Of a stretch of 64,000 bases of DNA, positions 53,121 to 62,735 are shown one piece after another. How positions within the stretch are numbered: position 1 is the first letter of the stretch; each line of letters opens with the position of its first letter. The stretch is from an uncultured Alistipes sp. Its GTDB lineage: Bacteria > Bacteroidota > Bacteroidia > Bacteroidales > Rikenellaceae. The DNA lies in NCBI RefSeq assembly GCF_963931675.1, contig NZ_OZ007039.1, forward strand, positions 1,211,657-1,275,656. The letters are read 5' to 3'. Below the pieces are notes generated by a model. The model made no database searches and was not told the DNA's origin. It worked only from the letters and a program-made list of their open reading frames with translations. Position numbers and translations under genes: made by a program.

Positions 53121-54104
53121 ATGATTACCATCTACCTCAAACAATACAACAAGATCATCCGGAATGCGGATACGAAGCTCTTCGACGAGCTGGGCTATGA
53201 CGACATTCTGTGGATCGACATGTTGTCCCCCACGATCAAGGAGCAGAAGGCCGTCGAGAACTTCATGGAGATCAGCCTTCAGACGAAGCAGCAGGTCGAG
53301 GAGATCGAGTCGACGTCGAAGTACTCGGAGAACGAGAATTCGATCGTCTCGAACGCGAACTTCTTCATACCGACGGGGGATTCGTTCATCGTGGAGCCGG
53401 TTTCGTTCATCATCTCGAACGAGGGTGTGCTGGTTTCGGTGCGGAACGCCGAATTCCGGACCTTCCGCGAGACGGAGAAACGGCTTCAGATGAACTACCG
53501 GAGCTACTCGACGGGCTACCACCTGTTCATCTCGCTGCTGGAGGTGCGCATCGACTTCGATGCCGACCTCGTGGAGTTGATCGCCAAGCAGGTTGCGGCC
53601 TTGTCGAAGGACATCAATTCGGAGGATTCGATCGACAAGGAGGTTCTGCACCGCATCAGCGCCCTGCAGGAGAGTACGATGTCGTTGCGCGAGAACATCT
53701 TCGACCGGCAGCGGGTGCTGTCGGGCATCCTGCGTTCGGAGCGATTCCCGAACGATATCTACCCGCGGCTGCAACTGATGATCAAGGACGTGAATTCGCT
53801 GATCAACCATGCGGATTTCAGTTTCCAGCGTTTGGACTACATCCAGGACGCGGCGCTGGGTCTGATCAATATCGAGCAGAACGGCATCGTGAAGATCTTC
53901 TCGGTGGCGGCGGTGATCTTCATGCCTGCGACGCTCATTGCGTCGATCTACGGCATGAACTTCAAGACGATGCCCGAGTTGGAGTGGACCTGGACCCTCT
54001 CGAACGGTTGGGTCGTACCGGTAGGTTACTTGTTCGCCATTGCGCTGATGATCATCGCCTCGATCCTGACGATCTGGTTTTTCCGTTACAAGAAGTGGCT
54101 TTGA
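53121..54104 (+). CDS. corA: CorA-family magnesium/cobalt transporter
   Basis: The 327-residue protein has a long cytoplasmic domain, two C-terminal membrane helices and the pore signature YGMNF between them. It conducts Mg2+ (or other divalent cations) as a pentamer. The ATG at 53121 (MITIYLKQYNKII) is used instead of an upstream extension. Confidence 0.93.
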   Translation: MITIYLKQYNKIIRNADTKLFDELGYDDILWIDMLSPTIKEQKAVENFMEISLQTKQQVEEIESTSKYSENENSIVSNANFFIPTGDSFIVEPVSFIISNEGVLVSVRNAEFRTFRETEKRLQMNYRSYSTGYHLFISLLEVRIDFDADLVELIAKQVAALSKDINSEDSIDKEVLHRISALQESTMSLRENIFDRQRVLSGILRSERFPNDIYPRLQLMIKDVNSLINHADFSFQRLDYIQDAALGLINIEQNGIVKIFSVAAVIFMPATLIASIYGMNFKTMPELEWTWTLSNGWVVPVGYLFAIALMIIASILTIWFFRYKKWL

Positions 54105-54174
54105 GCCGGTTGCCTGGGAGCCGGCTTCCTTCGATTTCCGCACGTCCGGGGGATGTGGGGTCTGTTTTTATGCT

Positions 54175-54193
54175 CTTCTTTCTACGAAAGAAG
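54175..54193. repeat. Perfect inverted repeat upstream of the flippase gene
   Basis: CTTCTTTC-TAC-GAAAGAAG, 8-bp arms with a 3-nt loop, ends 33 nt before the flippase -7 element. It could be a regulator site or the corA message 3' end; no U-tract follows. Confidence 0.45.
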
Positions 54194-54226
54194 GCGGAAT
54201 GATGTGGGCAATCCGGTTAAAATTTG

Positions 54227-54234
54227 TATCTTTG
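54227..54234 (+). promoter_or_regulatory. Candidate -7 element for flippase-holB-folK
   Basis: TATCTTTG is an exact TAnnTTTG match, 19 nt upstream of the flippase start. Confidence 0.55.
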
Positions 54235-54253
54235 CTGCCTATATTGCCACAGT

Positions 54254-55723
54254 ATGCTCGAAAAGTTGGCCAAACAGACTGCCATTTACGGTATCAGCAC
54301 CATTGTGGTGCGGTTCCTGAGCTACCTGCTCACACCCTACTATACGCGGGTGTTCGGCCAGGAGACCTACGGAGTCGTCACCGATGTCTACGCGCTGATA
54401 CCGCTGGCGCTCACGCTGCTGACCATGGGCATGGAGTCGAGCTATTTCCGTTTTTCGGCCAAGGCCGAGGAGGCGGGCGGCGACGTCGAGGGCGCCAAAC
54501 GGCGGCTGTTCGCCACGACATGGGGCATCACGTCGCTGGCCGCGGCGGTTTTCTTTGCCGGGATGGCGTTTTTCCGCAACGGCGTGGCCTCGCTCATGGG
54601 CGAGGCTTATGTCGCCCATCCGGAGTATGTCGTGTGGGTGGCGCTGATCATCCTCTTCGACGTGTGGGCGTGCATTCCCTTCTCGCGGCTGCGGGAACAG
54701 GGCCGGGCGATGACCTTCGTGGGGCTGAAGGCGCTGAACGTGGTGCTGAACGTGGTGCTGGCCTTCGCCTTCGGGGCGGCGGGTCTCTTCCGGACGGAAT
54801 TCGGCGTAGGATGGGTCTTCGTGGCGAACCTGGCGGCGAGCGTGGTGACGTGGCTGGCGATCCTGACGACCACGGACCGCACCGTTCCGCGGATCAATTG
54901 GACGCTGCTGGCGGCGGTTTTCGCCTATTCGCTGCCGCTGCTGGTGGGCGGCCTGGCCGGTACGGCCAACGAGTTCATCGACCGTCAGTTGATCAAGTAC
55001 CTTGTTCCCGAAGGGTCGATGGCGCAGCTGGGCGTCTACGGGGCCATTACGAAGATTGCCGTGGTGATGATGCTCTTCTACCAGATGTACCGGCTGGCCG
55101 CGGAGCCGTTCTTCCTGTCGAACTTCAAGAAGTCGGACTTCGTGGCGATGAACGCCGCGGCGCTGAAATACTACATGATGGCCTCGATGGTGATCTTTCT
55201 GGGGATTGCGCTGTTCCGCGACCTCTTTGCGCTGATCGTGGGCCGGGACTTCCGCGAGGGGATCTTCATCCTGCCGGTGGTGCTGGGTGCGAATGTCCTG
55301 ACGGGCGTCTGGCTGAACCTCTCGTTCTGGTACAAGCGTGAGGAGCGGACGTCGCTGGCCATCGTGGTGACGGGTTCGGGACTGGTGGCCATGACGGCCT
55401 TCGGGTTCTGGCTGATTCCGCTGTGGGGCTACTACGGGGCTGCCTGGGCGCGGCTGGCGAGCGAATCGGTGATGGTCGGCGTAAGCTGGTGGCTCAACCG
55501 CCGCTTCTTCCCGACGCCCTACCCGTGGGGCCGGATCTGGGAGTATGTCCTGACGGCTCTTGCGGTCTTCGGGCTGTGCGAGGGCGTGACACGCCTTGCG
55601 GACAATATGTTTGTCGGCTATGCGTTTAATATAGTGATGTTTGTCGGATATGCGCTCTACCTGATCCGGCGCGAACGGATCGATGTGGGAGCGATGCTCC
55701 GCGCAGTTGTGAAAAGAGGTTGA
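54254..55723 (+). CDS. Polysaccharide flippase (Wzx/MATE-like)
   Basis: The 489-residue polytopic protein has 12-14 predicted membrane helices and the typical start KLAKQTAIYGISTIVVRFLS followed by YYTRVFGQETYGVV. It belongs to the oligosaccharide/lipid-linked sugar exporter superfamily (MOP). No glycosyltransferases are next to it, so the cargo is unknown. The ATG at 54254 is used. It is first of a run of closely spaced plus-strand genes. Confidence 0.9.
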   Translation: MLEKLAKQTAIYGISTIVVRFLSYLLTPYYTRVFGQETYGVVTDVYALIPLALTLLTMGMESSYFRFSAKAEEAGGDVEGAKRRLFATTWGITSLAAAVFFAGMAFFRNGVASLMGEAYVAHPEYVVWVALIILFDVWACIPFSRLREQGRAMTFVGLKALNVVLNVVLAFAFGAAGLFRTEFGVGWVFVANLAASVVTWLAILTTTDRTVPRINWTLLAAVFAYSLPLLVGGLAGTANEFIDRQLIKYLVPEGSMAQLGVYGAITKIAVVMMLFYQMYRLAAEPFFLSNFKKSDFVAMNAAALKYYMMASMVIFLGIALFRDLFALIVGRDFREGIFILPVVLGANVLTGVWLNLSFWYKREERTSLAIVVTGSGLVAMTAFGFWLIPLWGYYGAAWARLASESVMVGVSWWLNRRFFPTPYPWGRIWEYVLTALAVFGLCEGVTRLADNMFVGYAFNIVMFVGYALYLIRRERIDVGAMLRAVVKRG

Positions 55724-55728
55724 ACGGG

Positions 55729-56874
55729 ATGCGATTTGCGGATATTATCGGACAGGAGGAGCTGAAGCGGCATCTGACCCGGTCGGTGGATACCGGACGG
55801 GTGAGCCATGCGCAGCTCTTTACGGGCCTGTCGGGCTACGGATCGCTGGCTCTGGCCGTGGCCTACGTGCAGTACCTCTGCTGCCGCCACCGCCACGACG
55901 GGGATTCGTGCGGCGAATGCCCGGACTGCAAGCAGATCGAGGCGCTGGCGCATCCGGACCTGCACCTGGTCTTCCCGGTCAACAAACAGGGCAAGAAGTC
56001 GGGCGAGGCAATGCTGAGCGACGAGTTCCTGCCACAGTTCCGGGCGCTGTTCGCCGAACGCGGGGGTTATTTCTCCCCGCAGGAGTGGTATGACCGGCTG
56101 GATCTGGGGAAGACGCTCAAGGGGATGATCTCGGCGCGCGAGGCGGACGAAATCATCCGCAAACTCTCGTTCAAGAGCTTCGAGGCGGATTACAAGGCGA
56201 TGCTGGTGTGGCTGCCGGAGACGATGAACGAGGAGGCTTCGAACAAGATCCTGAAGATCCTGGAGGAGCCTTGGGAACGGACTGTTTTCGTACTGGTAAG
56301 CGAACAGCCGGACCGGCTGCTGCCGACGATTCTGTCGCGCACGCAGGAGGTTGTGGTGCCGCGGATTGCTCCGGAGGTGCTGGAGCGTGAGGCGCGGAAC
56401 CGGGGTGTGAGCGATCCGGTACAGGCCCGGAACATGGCGCGGCTGGCGGGCGGCGACCTGCTGGAGCTGGGTCACCTGGTGGCCGAGGAGGGCGACGGAC
56501 TTCGGAAGGAGTATTTCGAACTGTTCTGCAGCCTGATGCGCCTGAGTTACAGCGACAAGCACCTCGAACTGATCGGCTGGGCCGAGGAGGTGGCGCAGTT
56601 GTCGCGCGAGCAGCAGCGGGCCTTTCTGCGCAATGCGGCTCGTCTGTTGCGGGAGAGTTTCATGCTCCATGCGGGTCTCCGGGAGATCGGTTACCTGTGG
56701 GGCGAGGAGCTTGCCTTCTGCACGAAGTTCGCGCCGTTCGTCGGGACGCAGAACATCGAGCCGCTGATTGCGGAGATCGAGCGGGCCGGGGCGCAGATTG
56801 CGCAGAACGGCAATCCGACGATCGTCTTCACGCATTTTGCGCTCACGGTGAGCAAGATGATAAAACATTTGTAG
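55729..56874 (+). CDS. holB: DNA polymerase III delta-prime-like subunit
   Basis: The 381-residue AAA+ clamp-loader protein starts FADIIGQEELKRHL. Its Walker A position (GLSGYGSLALA) is degenerate, as expected for the stator subunit. A four-Cys zinc module (CCRHRHDGDSCGECPDC) follows, then LKILEEPWERTVFVLVSEQ and the sensor LPTILSRTQ. A TTG nine bases upstream is also open, but the ATG at 55729 fits the family start. Confidence 0.92.
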   Translation: MRFADIIGQEELKRHLTRSVDTGRVSHAQLFTGLSGYGSLALAVAYVQYLCCRHRHDGDSCGECPDCKQIEALAHPDLHLVFPVNKQGKKSGEAMLSDEFLPQFRALFAERGGYFSPQEWYDRLDLGKTLKGMISAREADEIIRKLSFKSFEADYKAMLVWLPETMNEEASNKILKILEEPWERTVFVLVSEQPDRLLPTILSRTQEVVVPRIAPEVLEREARNRGVSDPVQARNMARLAGGDLLELGHLVAEEGDGLRKEYFELFCSLMRLSYSDKHLELIGWAEEVAQLSREQQRAFLRNAARLLRESFMLHAGLREIGYLWGEELAFCTKFAPFVGTQNIEPLIAEIERAGAQIAQNGNPTIVFTHFALTVSKMIKHL

Positions 56875-56886
56875 TTTTGTGACGCT

Positions 56887-57378
56887 ATGGCACGAGTGGT
56901 ATTGTTATTGGGAGGGAATCAGGGCGATGTGAAACGGACGCTCCAGACGGCACAACAGTTGATCAATTCGCGGGTTGGTGCGGTTTTGCGGTGCTCGCAC
57001 CGTTACGAGAGCGAACCGTGGGGTTTCCGGAGCCCGGACCGTTTTTCGAACCAGGCGCTGGAGGTCTCGACGGACCTGACGCCGCACGAGGTGCTGGACG
57101 CCTGCCAGGCGATCGAGCGGGATCTGGGGCGCAACCGGGCCGCGGAGGCGATCGAGAAGGCGTCGTCGGGAGCGCCCTACGGCTCCCGGCCGATCGACAT
57201 CGACGTGATTTTCTACGACGATCTGGTTCTTTCAGACGAGCGTCTGACGCTTCCGCACCCGCATCTTGGCGAGCGGGAGTTCGCGCTGGTGCCGTTGAAC
57301 GAGATCGTGCGCCGTTACCGTCATCCGGCGACGGGCCTGACGGTCGGGGAGATGCTGGAGGCGTTGCGCAAGGAGTAA
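56887..57378 (+). CDS. folK: Hydroxymethyldihydropterin pyrophosphokinase
   Basis: The 163-residue FolK transfers pyrophosphate from ATP to 6-hydroxymethyl-dihydropterin in folate synthesis. Motifs: LLLGGNQGD at the start, SHRYESEPWGF, and the signature RPIDIDVIFYDD followed by LPHPHLGEREFAL. It begins 12 bases after holB. Confidence 0.96.
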   Translation: MARVVLLLGGNQGDVKRTLQTAQQLINSRVGAVLRCSHRYESEPWGFRSPDRFSNQALEVSTDLTPHEVLDACQAIERDLGRNRAAEAIEKASSGAPYGSRPIDIDVIFYDDLVLSDERLTLPHPHLGEREFALVPLNEIVRRYRHPATGLTVGEMLEALRKE

Positions 57379-57386
57379 ACAGGATA

Positions 57387-58340
57387 ATGAAGGGAATACG
57401 GACCATATTGCTGGCGGGGATCGCGGTTTGGACCGCGGGGTGCTTCAAGGAGACCTCCGTGAAGACGAACTATGTCCTCAAGCCGCTGACGCAGACGCTT
57501 TCGACGGATCCTTACGTGGCGCTCGAAGGGGTGAAGGCCTACGCCTTCGATGCGGATACGACGCTCTATACGGTAGCGAGCTATGAGGATGCGCTGAACG
57601 GCGTGATCAGCCGGAAGGGACAGCCTTCGGAGCAGATCGCGAATGCGGTTGCGACGTCGGAGCCCTACGAGCAGGAGGGCGCGACGGGCTGGGTGCACAT
57701 GGCGCTGTCAGCCCCGACACAGATGGTCGTTGCGGTGGACACGCAGCATCGGCTGTATGCCTATACGCAGCAGGAGCTGGAGGTGAACCTTCCGAATCTC
57801 TACGTGGTTCTGCCGTTCAAGACGTGGAAGGAGGGCTACTCCTACAAGGACGGGAACTGGAGTTTTTATAACGAATACTATACGCCGCCGGTCTATCGGG
57901 ACTGCTACGTGGATGCGAAGATCCAGCTGACGGAAAACGGAGAGACGACGGCGATCTCGAAGATGGAGGTCTACGCCTATGCGGCTGACACGACGGAATG
58001 GTTCATTGCGTCGTACGACGATGCGGTCAGCGGGAAGATCACCTTGAAGGCCGATACGACGGAGACGCGGACGATTCCGAGCTTCCAGGCCTATGCCGAC
58101 GGAGATACGGGGCTGTACAAGATGTCGGTGAGCGCGGAGAGCCTGATGGTGGTGGTTGCGGACCGCAGCGACCAGCTGTACGCCTATACGCAGCAGACGG
58201 TGGATCTTGCGGAGACGGATCCGCTGAGCTTCCCGTCGCTGGTTTTCCGGCCGTGGAGGGGGATCTGGATCGACAAGACGGACACGAACGGCTGGACGGT
58301 GGTGAACCCGAGCTACGACCCCGGGACGCCGGAAACGTAA
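57387..58340 (+). CDS. Lipoprotein of unknown function with an internal tandem repeat
   Basis: The 317-residue protein has a lipoprotein signal (VWTAGC, Cys about residue 19) and two related halves. Residues 48-150 (AYAFDADTTLYTVASYEDAL through HRLYAYTQQ and FKTWKEG) align with 193-292 (VYAYAADTTEWFIASYDDAV through DQLYAYTQQ and FRPWRG). No known family is recognised. The start ATG 57387 lies eight bases after folK. Confidence 0.85.
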   Translation: MKGIRTILLAGIAVWTAGCFKETSVKTNYVLKPLTQTLSTDPYVALEGVKAYAFDADTTLYTVASYEDALNGVISRKGQPSEQIANAVATSEPYEQEGATGWVHMALSAPTQMVVAVDTQHRLYAYTQQELEVNLPNLYVVLPFKTWKEGYSYKDGNWSFYNEYYTPPVYRDCYVDAKIQLTENGETTAISKMEVYAYAADTTEWFIASYDDAVSGKITLKADTTETRTIPSFQAYADGDTGLYKMSVSAESLMVVVADRSDQLYAYTQQTVDLAETDPLSFPSLVFRPWRGIWIDKTDTNGWTVVNPSYDPGTPET

Positions 58341-58351
58341 AAACAACGACG

Positions 58352-60385
58352 ATGAATCGAGAAATCACCCGTTCCAATATGAATTGGCTGCGTCTGTTCG
58401 TGGCGCTGTTGTTCGTGTCGGCCTTTCTGAGCCGTTGCGCGAGCATGATGACGCCGACGGGCGGACCTCGGGACTCGCTGCCTCCGGTGATCGTGACAAT
58501 GATCCCGGACAACTTCATGACGAACCGTCCGACGACAAACCACGGGAAGATCTACATCGAATTCGACGAGTTCGTACAGATCAAGGACCAGCAGAAGGAG
58601 TTCTTCACCTCGCCGCAGATGAAGAAGAAGCCGACGATCACGATGCGGGGCCGGGGGATCGTGATCCAGATGCGCGACACGCTGCGTCCGAATACGACCT
58701 ATGCGTTGAATTTCGGGAGTGCGATCCGCGACAACAACGAGGGCAACCCGCTCTATTCGATGCGTTATGTCTTCTCGACGGGTCCGGAGATCGACTCGAT
58801 GGTGATGTCGGGCTATACGGCGGACAGTTACAAGGCGGATTCGGTATCGAAGTCGTTCATCTGGTTCTTCCCGGCGGATTCGGTGAAGGAGACGGCGGAG
58901 TACGATTCCACGATCTTCAACTACCAGCCTGCGGTAATTGCGCGGGCGGAGACTAACGGGATTTTCATTGCGCAGAATCTCAAGCCGATACCGTACCGTA
59001 TCTACGCCGTGGAGGACACGAACGACAACCAGATGTACGATCCGGGAACGGACCAGGTTGGGTTCATCGAGGGGACGTGGAATCCTGCGGAGATGCCAGA
59101 TTTTGCGATGTGGTACGATTCGGTGCGGCGTTACGTTTCCGCGGAGCCTCAGCTCTACTTCCGGATGTTCATGGACAAGGCGTTCAAGCGTCAGGTTCTC
59201 TCGGAGAGCCAGCGTCCGAAGCAGCACCAGGCGATGCTCTACTTTTCGGCGGCGCATCCGGAGATCCGGTCGCTGCGTTTCGACAGCATTCCGGCGGATC
59301 GGGTGATCGTGGACCCGCAGACTGTGGGCAAGGATACGATTGCGCTGTGGTTCAACGTTCCGTCGGCATCGCTTCCCGACACGATCAAGGGGGAGGTCGT
59401 CTACCTGAAACACGATACGCTGAACCGGCTGCAGCCGGATACGGCGCAACTGAAACTCTTCTGGCGCCTGATCGAGACGAAGGAGCAGGAGCGTGCGCGC
59501 GAGAAACTCGAACGGGACCGGAAAAAGGCGGAGGCTGCGGGCGAGAAGTTCGAGGAGCCGAAGGCGGAGAACCCGTTCAAGTTCAACATGCCGACGTCGG
59601 GGGACCTGAACCCGGAGAACCACCTGACGATCGATTTCGACTATCCGCTGGTTGAGGCGGACTCTTCGCGGCTGCTGCTGACGCGGCAACTGGAAGACAA
59701 CACGATCGAGGATGTCCCGATTCACATGGTCCGCGATACGGCGATGCTTCGGCGCTGGTATCTGCGAGCTGCGTGGGTTCCGGGCGGGCAGTATACGCTG
59801 ACGATTCCGGACAGCGTGTTCCGGGACGTGGCGGGCTATGCCAACGACTCGATCGTGGGGAAATATACGGTCTACGATCCGGAGAAGTTCGCCACGGTGA
59901 AGGTTCACGTCGCGAGCCGGGACCCGCAGATGAGGTATATCGTTCAACTGCTCGACGGCAACGGTTCGCTGAAGCAGGAGCGTCGCGACGTCACGGTGGG
60001 GGACATCCAGTTCAACTATGTGCCGGCCGGGGAGATCAAGTTCCGGATCATCGAGGACCGGAACGGCAACGGGAAGTGGGATTCGGGGGATCTGGTTGCC
60101 CGCCTTCAGCCGGAACGTGCGGAGATGTACGTCAACGACGAGGGAGAGGATACGTTCGCCACGAAGACCAACTGGGAGATCGAATTCACGATGGACATGA
60201 ACCGGATCTTCGCGCCGGTGACGATGCAGTCCCTGTCTCGGCTGCTGGACGAGCGGGAGGCGCAGCGTCTGCGGCGGGAGGCGGAGAAGCGTGCCAAGGA
60301 GGGTCCGAAGCAGCAGGAGAACCGTCAGGACATGAACAACAGCAGTTTCGGTTCGGCGGGCAGTATGTTCAGTAATTTCAGATAG
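58352..60385 (+). CDS. Large Ig-like domain lipoprotein
   Basis: The 677-residue protein has a lipoprotein-like signal (FLSRC), then a Big_5-type Ig fold (DSLPPVIVTMIPDNFM through TTYALNFGSAIRDNNEGN) and an extended beta-rich remainder. An EF-hand-like acidic loop DRNGNGKWDSGD is visible near residue 570, and a charged linker (EQERAREKLERDRKKAEAAG) sits mid-protein. Conserved in Bacteroidetes without a known role. ATG 58379 is an alternative start. The next gene begins one base later. Confidence 0.85.
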   Translation: MNREITRSNMNWLRLFVALLFVSAFLSRCASMMTPTGGPRDSLPPVIVTMIPDNFMTNRPTTNHGKIYIEFDEFVQIKDQQKEFFTSPQMKKKPTITMRGRGIVIQMRDTLRPNTTYALNFGSAIRDNNEGNPLYSMRYVFSTGPEIDSMVMSGYTADSYKADSVSKSFIWFFPADSVKETAEYDSTIFNYQPAVIARAETNGIFIAQNLKPIPYRIYAVEDTNDNQMYDPGTDQVGFIEGTWNPAEMPDFAMWYDSVRRYVSAEPQLYFRMFMDKAFKRQVLSESQRPKQHQAMLYFSAAHPEIRSLRFDSIPADRVIVDPQTVGKDTIALWFNVPSASLPDTIKGEVVYLKHDTLNRLQPDTAQLKLFWRLIETKEQERAREKLERDRKKAEAAGEKFEEPKAENPFKFNMPTSGDLNPENHLTIDFDYPLVEADSSRLLLTRQLEDNTIEDVPIHMVRDTAMLRRWYLRAAWVPGGQYTLTIPDSVFRDVAGYANDSIVGKYTVYDPEKFATVKVHVASRDPQMRYIVQLLDGNGSLKQERRDVTVGDIQFNYVPAGEIKFRIIEDRNGNGKWDSGDLVARLQPERAEMYVNDEGEDTFATKTNWEIEFTMDMNRIFAPVTMQSLSRLLDEREAQRLRREAEKRAKEGPKQQENRQDMNNSSFGSAGSMFSNFR

Positions 60386-60386
60386 C

Positions 60387-61211
60387 ATGACGGAACAGAG
60401 GCATATCCGGAGACTGATTCTGGCTGTCGCGGGCTTTTTTGCGGTGCAGGGTGCTTTGGCGCAGCATACGCTGGGAGTCATCGGGGGCTACGGCATGGGC
60501 AGCGGCCGTTTCGATCCGAAGCAGGAGACCCGTGCAATCTGGGGCCTTTACAGCGGGGGCCTTACGTGGCGTTATTACGGGACACAGCGTTTTGTCGGCG
60601 CTTTCGGAGTGGATCTGGAGTTCCAGCAGCAGGCCTTTTCGTTTGCGACGAACGCCTCGCAGGTGGACGAGAGGGAGACGGCGAACTACCTGTACTATAC
60701 GCGGCGGATCAATTCCATGGTGCTTCCGGTGGTGTGGCAGCCTCACTTCTACCTGTTGAAAAACCATGTCCGGGTCTATTTCGAGGCAGCAGCGACCTTC
60801 TTCTACAACTTTTCGTCGACCTGGGAACAGGAGTATTTCGTCGATGCGGAGACCAAGCAGAAGGACACCTACGGCGGGACCTACTCTTTCAAGGTTCCCC
60901 GCGACAACCGCTGGGGCTACGGTCTGGCGGGCGGCGGCGGCATTTCGTTCCTGATCCGGCGTTTCGAGTTGAACTTCCGGGCCCGCTACTATTTCGGTTA
61001 TTCGGACATCGTGCGGAACCGGAACCGCTACTACGACAACAGCGACGACGGACCGGAGAATCCGTTCTATACGACACCGATGCGTTCACCGCTGGACAAC
61101 CTGACGATTTCGGTCGGAGTGAGCTACCGCTTCAACAAGGAGGGCTTCGAGACGTGGAAGCCGCGGCCGAAACGGGAGAAAAACCGGGAGGAATTCAAGT
61201 TCGGACAGTAA
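60387..61211 (+). CDS. Outer-membrane beta-barrel protein (PorT-like)
   Basis: The 274-residue protein has a signal peptide (cut near LAQHT) and alternating amphipathic strands ending in NLTISVGVSYRFNK, followed by a basic tail (PRPKREKNREEFKFGQ). It looks like an outer-membrane beta-barrel of the general PorT type. A type IX secretion role is not supported by anything else in the window. IS copy B begins four bases after its stop. Confidence 0.8.
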   Translation: MTEQRHIRRLILAVAGFFAVQGALAQHTLGVIGGYGMGSGRFDPKQETRAIWGLYSGGLTWRYYGTQRFVGAFGVDLEFQQQAFSFATNASQVDERETANYLYYTRRINSMVLPVVWQPHFYLLKNHVRVYFEAAATFFYNFSSTWEQEYFVDAETKQKDTYGGTYSFKVPRDNRWGYGLAGGGGISFLIRRFELNFRARYYFGYSDIVRNRNRYYDNSDDGPENPFYTTPMRSPLDNLTISVGVSYRFNKEGFETWKPRPKREKNREEFKFGQ

Positions 61212-61332
61212 AAAGAGTTCCTATGTTTACGATCCGAGTAGACCGCACCGATAGCGGATAGAAGAAAAAAGCTATCGAGATTTTGGTTAGATTAAAGCAG
61301 CCAAACCTTAACTAACTAAAATAGCGATAGCC

Positions 61333-62412
61333 ATGAGAGGACAAAGAAACGAAATTAGTTTCAGAGGACAAAAGATTTATATAGGGATCGATGTCCATTT
61401 GAAGAGTTGGTCGGTTACGGTCTTGTCGGAGACCTCCGTGCTGAAGAAGTTTAGTCAGCATCCGAGTCCGGAAGCATTGCACGGATTTCTGGCGCGGAGT
61501 TATCCGGGAGCCGAATATCATTCGGTATACGAAGCCGGCTTCTGCGGGTTCTGGATACACGAACGGCTGACGGCATTAGGGATTGACAACATCGTGGTCA
61601 ATCCGGGGGATGTTCCGACCAAGAGCAGTGAAAAGCTTCGTAAGAGTGACGCCGTGGATAGCAGCAAGCTGGCGCGGAGTTTACGAGCCAACGAACTGAA
61701 AGGCATTTACACGCCGGACAGCGCATCGTTGGAGATGCGTTCCTTGATAAGATTGAAGAACTCGATAACAAAAGACACGACGCGTCAGAAGAACCGGATC
61801 AAGTCCCAATTGCGGTATCTGGGCATTGGGATTCCACAAGAGTTCCTCGAACCGTTCTCCAACTGGTCAAAACGTTTTATTGCCTGGTTGAAGGAGGTTG
61901 AAACCCTCACACCGAGCGGGCGTCAGGCCCTCGACATTCAAATCCGGCATCTGGAGGAGCTACGCCGCCAGAAGTTGGAGATGACACGGGCTTTGCGGAC
62001 ATTGGCCAAGACGGACCGGTTTCGCGAACCGCTGCGGTTGATTATGACCGTTCCGGGGTTCGGACAGGCTACGGGAATGGCATTTCTTTCGGAGATATGC
62101 GACATTGCCCGTTTCCGCAATGCCGAACAACTGGCCGCCTATATCGGGATGATCCCGATGTGCCATTCCAGTGGAGAGAAAGATGGGACAGGAGACATTA
62201 CCGTGCGAAGAAACGCCGTCATGCGCTGTAACCTGATAGAGGCCGCATGGGTGGCGGTACGTCAAGACCCTGCGATGAACCTGTTTTTTACTGAACAGTG
62301 CAAGCGAATGCCAAAGAGCAAGGCCATCGTAAAGGTCGCTCGCAAACTGGTCAACAGATTATACTTCGTACTCAAGCACCAGACTGATTATGTCAATAGT
62401 GTCATGTCATAG
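61333..62412 (+). CDS. IS110-family transposase (DEDD recombinase), copy B
   Basis: The 359-residue protein is identical to that of copy A, with an intact DEDD domain (first Asp in GIDVHLKSW) and an IS116/IS110/IS902 domain. It is preceded by a 117-bp left end and followed by a 373-bp right end, the asymmetry expected of the IS1111 group. Nothing suggests inactivation. Confidence 0.95.
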   Translation: MRGQRNEISFRGQKIYIGIDVHLKSWSVTVLSETSVLKKFSQHPSPEALHGFLARSYPGAEYHSVYEAGFCGFWIHERLTALGIDNIVVNPGDVPTKSSEKLRKSDAVDSSKLARSLRANELKGIYTPDSASLEMRSLIRLKNSITKDTTRQKNRIKSQLRYLGIGIPQEFLEPFSNWSKRFIAWLKEVETLTPSGRQALDIQIRHLEELRRQKLEMTRALRTLAKTDRFREPLRLIMTVPGFGQATGMAFLSEICDIARFRNAEQLAAYIGMIPMCHSSGEKDGTGDITVRRNAVMRCNLIEAAWVAVRQDPAMNLFFTEQCKRMPKSKAIVKVARKLVNRLYFVLKHQTDYVNSVMS

Positions 62413-62735
62413 AGAAACCCTTCCGGTAAACGGATTTTCCCAGAGAGAATACTACATGATGTTTGCGGCGTTAACGTCCGCTTAAAATAGTTTGCTCCTC
62501 TGGCCTTTGTAAACTAATACAGGAACATGCGGCAGCGTGCTGACCGCTGTGGAAAGTCTGTTTACCGAAGGTTTTTTACGGGTTCTGAAATCTCGGCTTT
62601 CGAAAGGGCCAAAGGTGTTAAGCACGAAGTGTCTCCGCACCGGCTCGATCAGAGGCCGGCGGAGTCACTTGTGCCTTGACCTTTGGCCGGGAAGATCTTC
62701 AAGAAACGCAATATGTTGTTAATGAAATAAAAACA
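62413..62735 (+). ncRNA. Candidate bridge RNA region of IS copy B
   Basis: The long 3' non-coding end contains a large interrupted hairpin at 62607-62688: outer arms GGCCAAAGGT/ACCTTTGGCC, then AAGTG/CACTT, CTCCG/CGGAG and CCGGC/GCCGG. A smaller stem GCGG-CAGC-GT-GCTG-A-CCGC lies at 62530-62546, followed at 62550-62557 by TGGAAAGT, the sequence expected at a circularised donor junction. A 61-codon frame over it has no coding features. Confidence 0.5.

Noticed and set aside
54104..54126. AGCCGG/CCGGCT hairpin as corA terminator
   Set aside because: The stem is short with an 11-nt loop and no T tract.
62533..62538. CAGCGT in the IS 3' end as a target guide, because it matches the copy A target
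   Set aside because: It is only six bases, does not match the copy B target, and forms one arm of a small stem.
62537..62722. A 61-codon frame in the IS 3' end
   Set aside because: It covers the structured non-coding end, has no domain, and does not resemble a transposase fragment.
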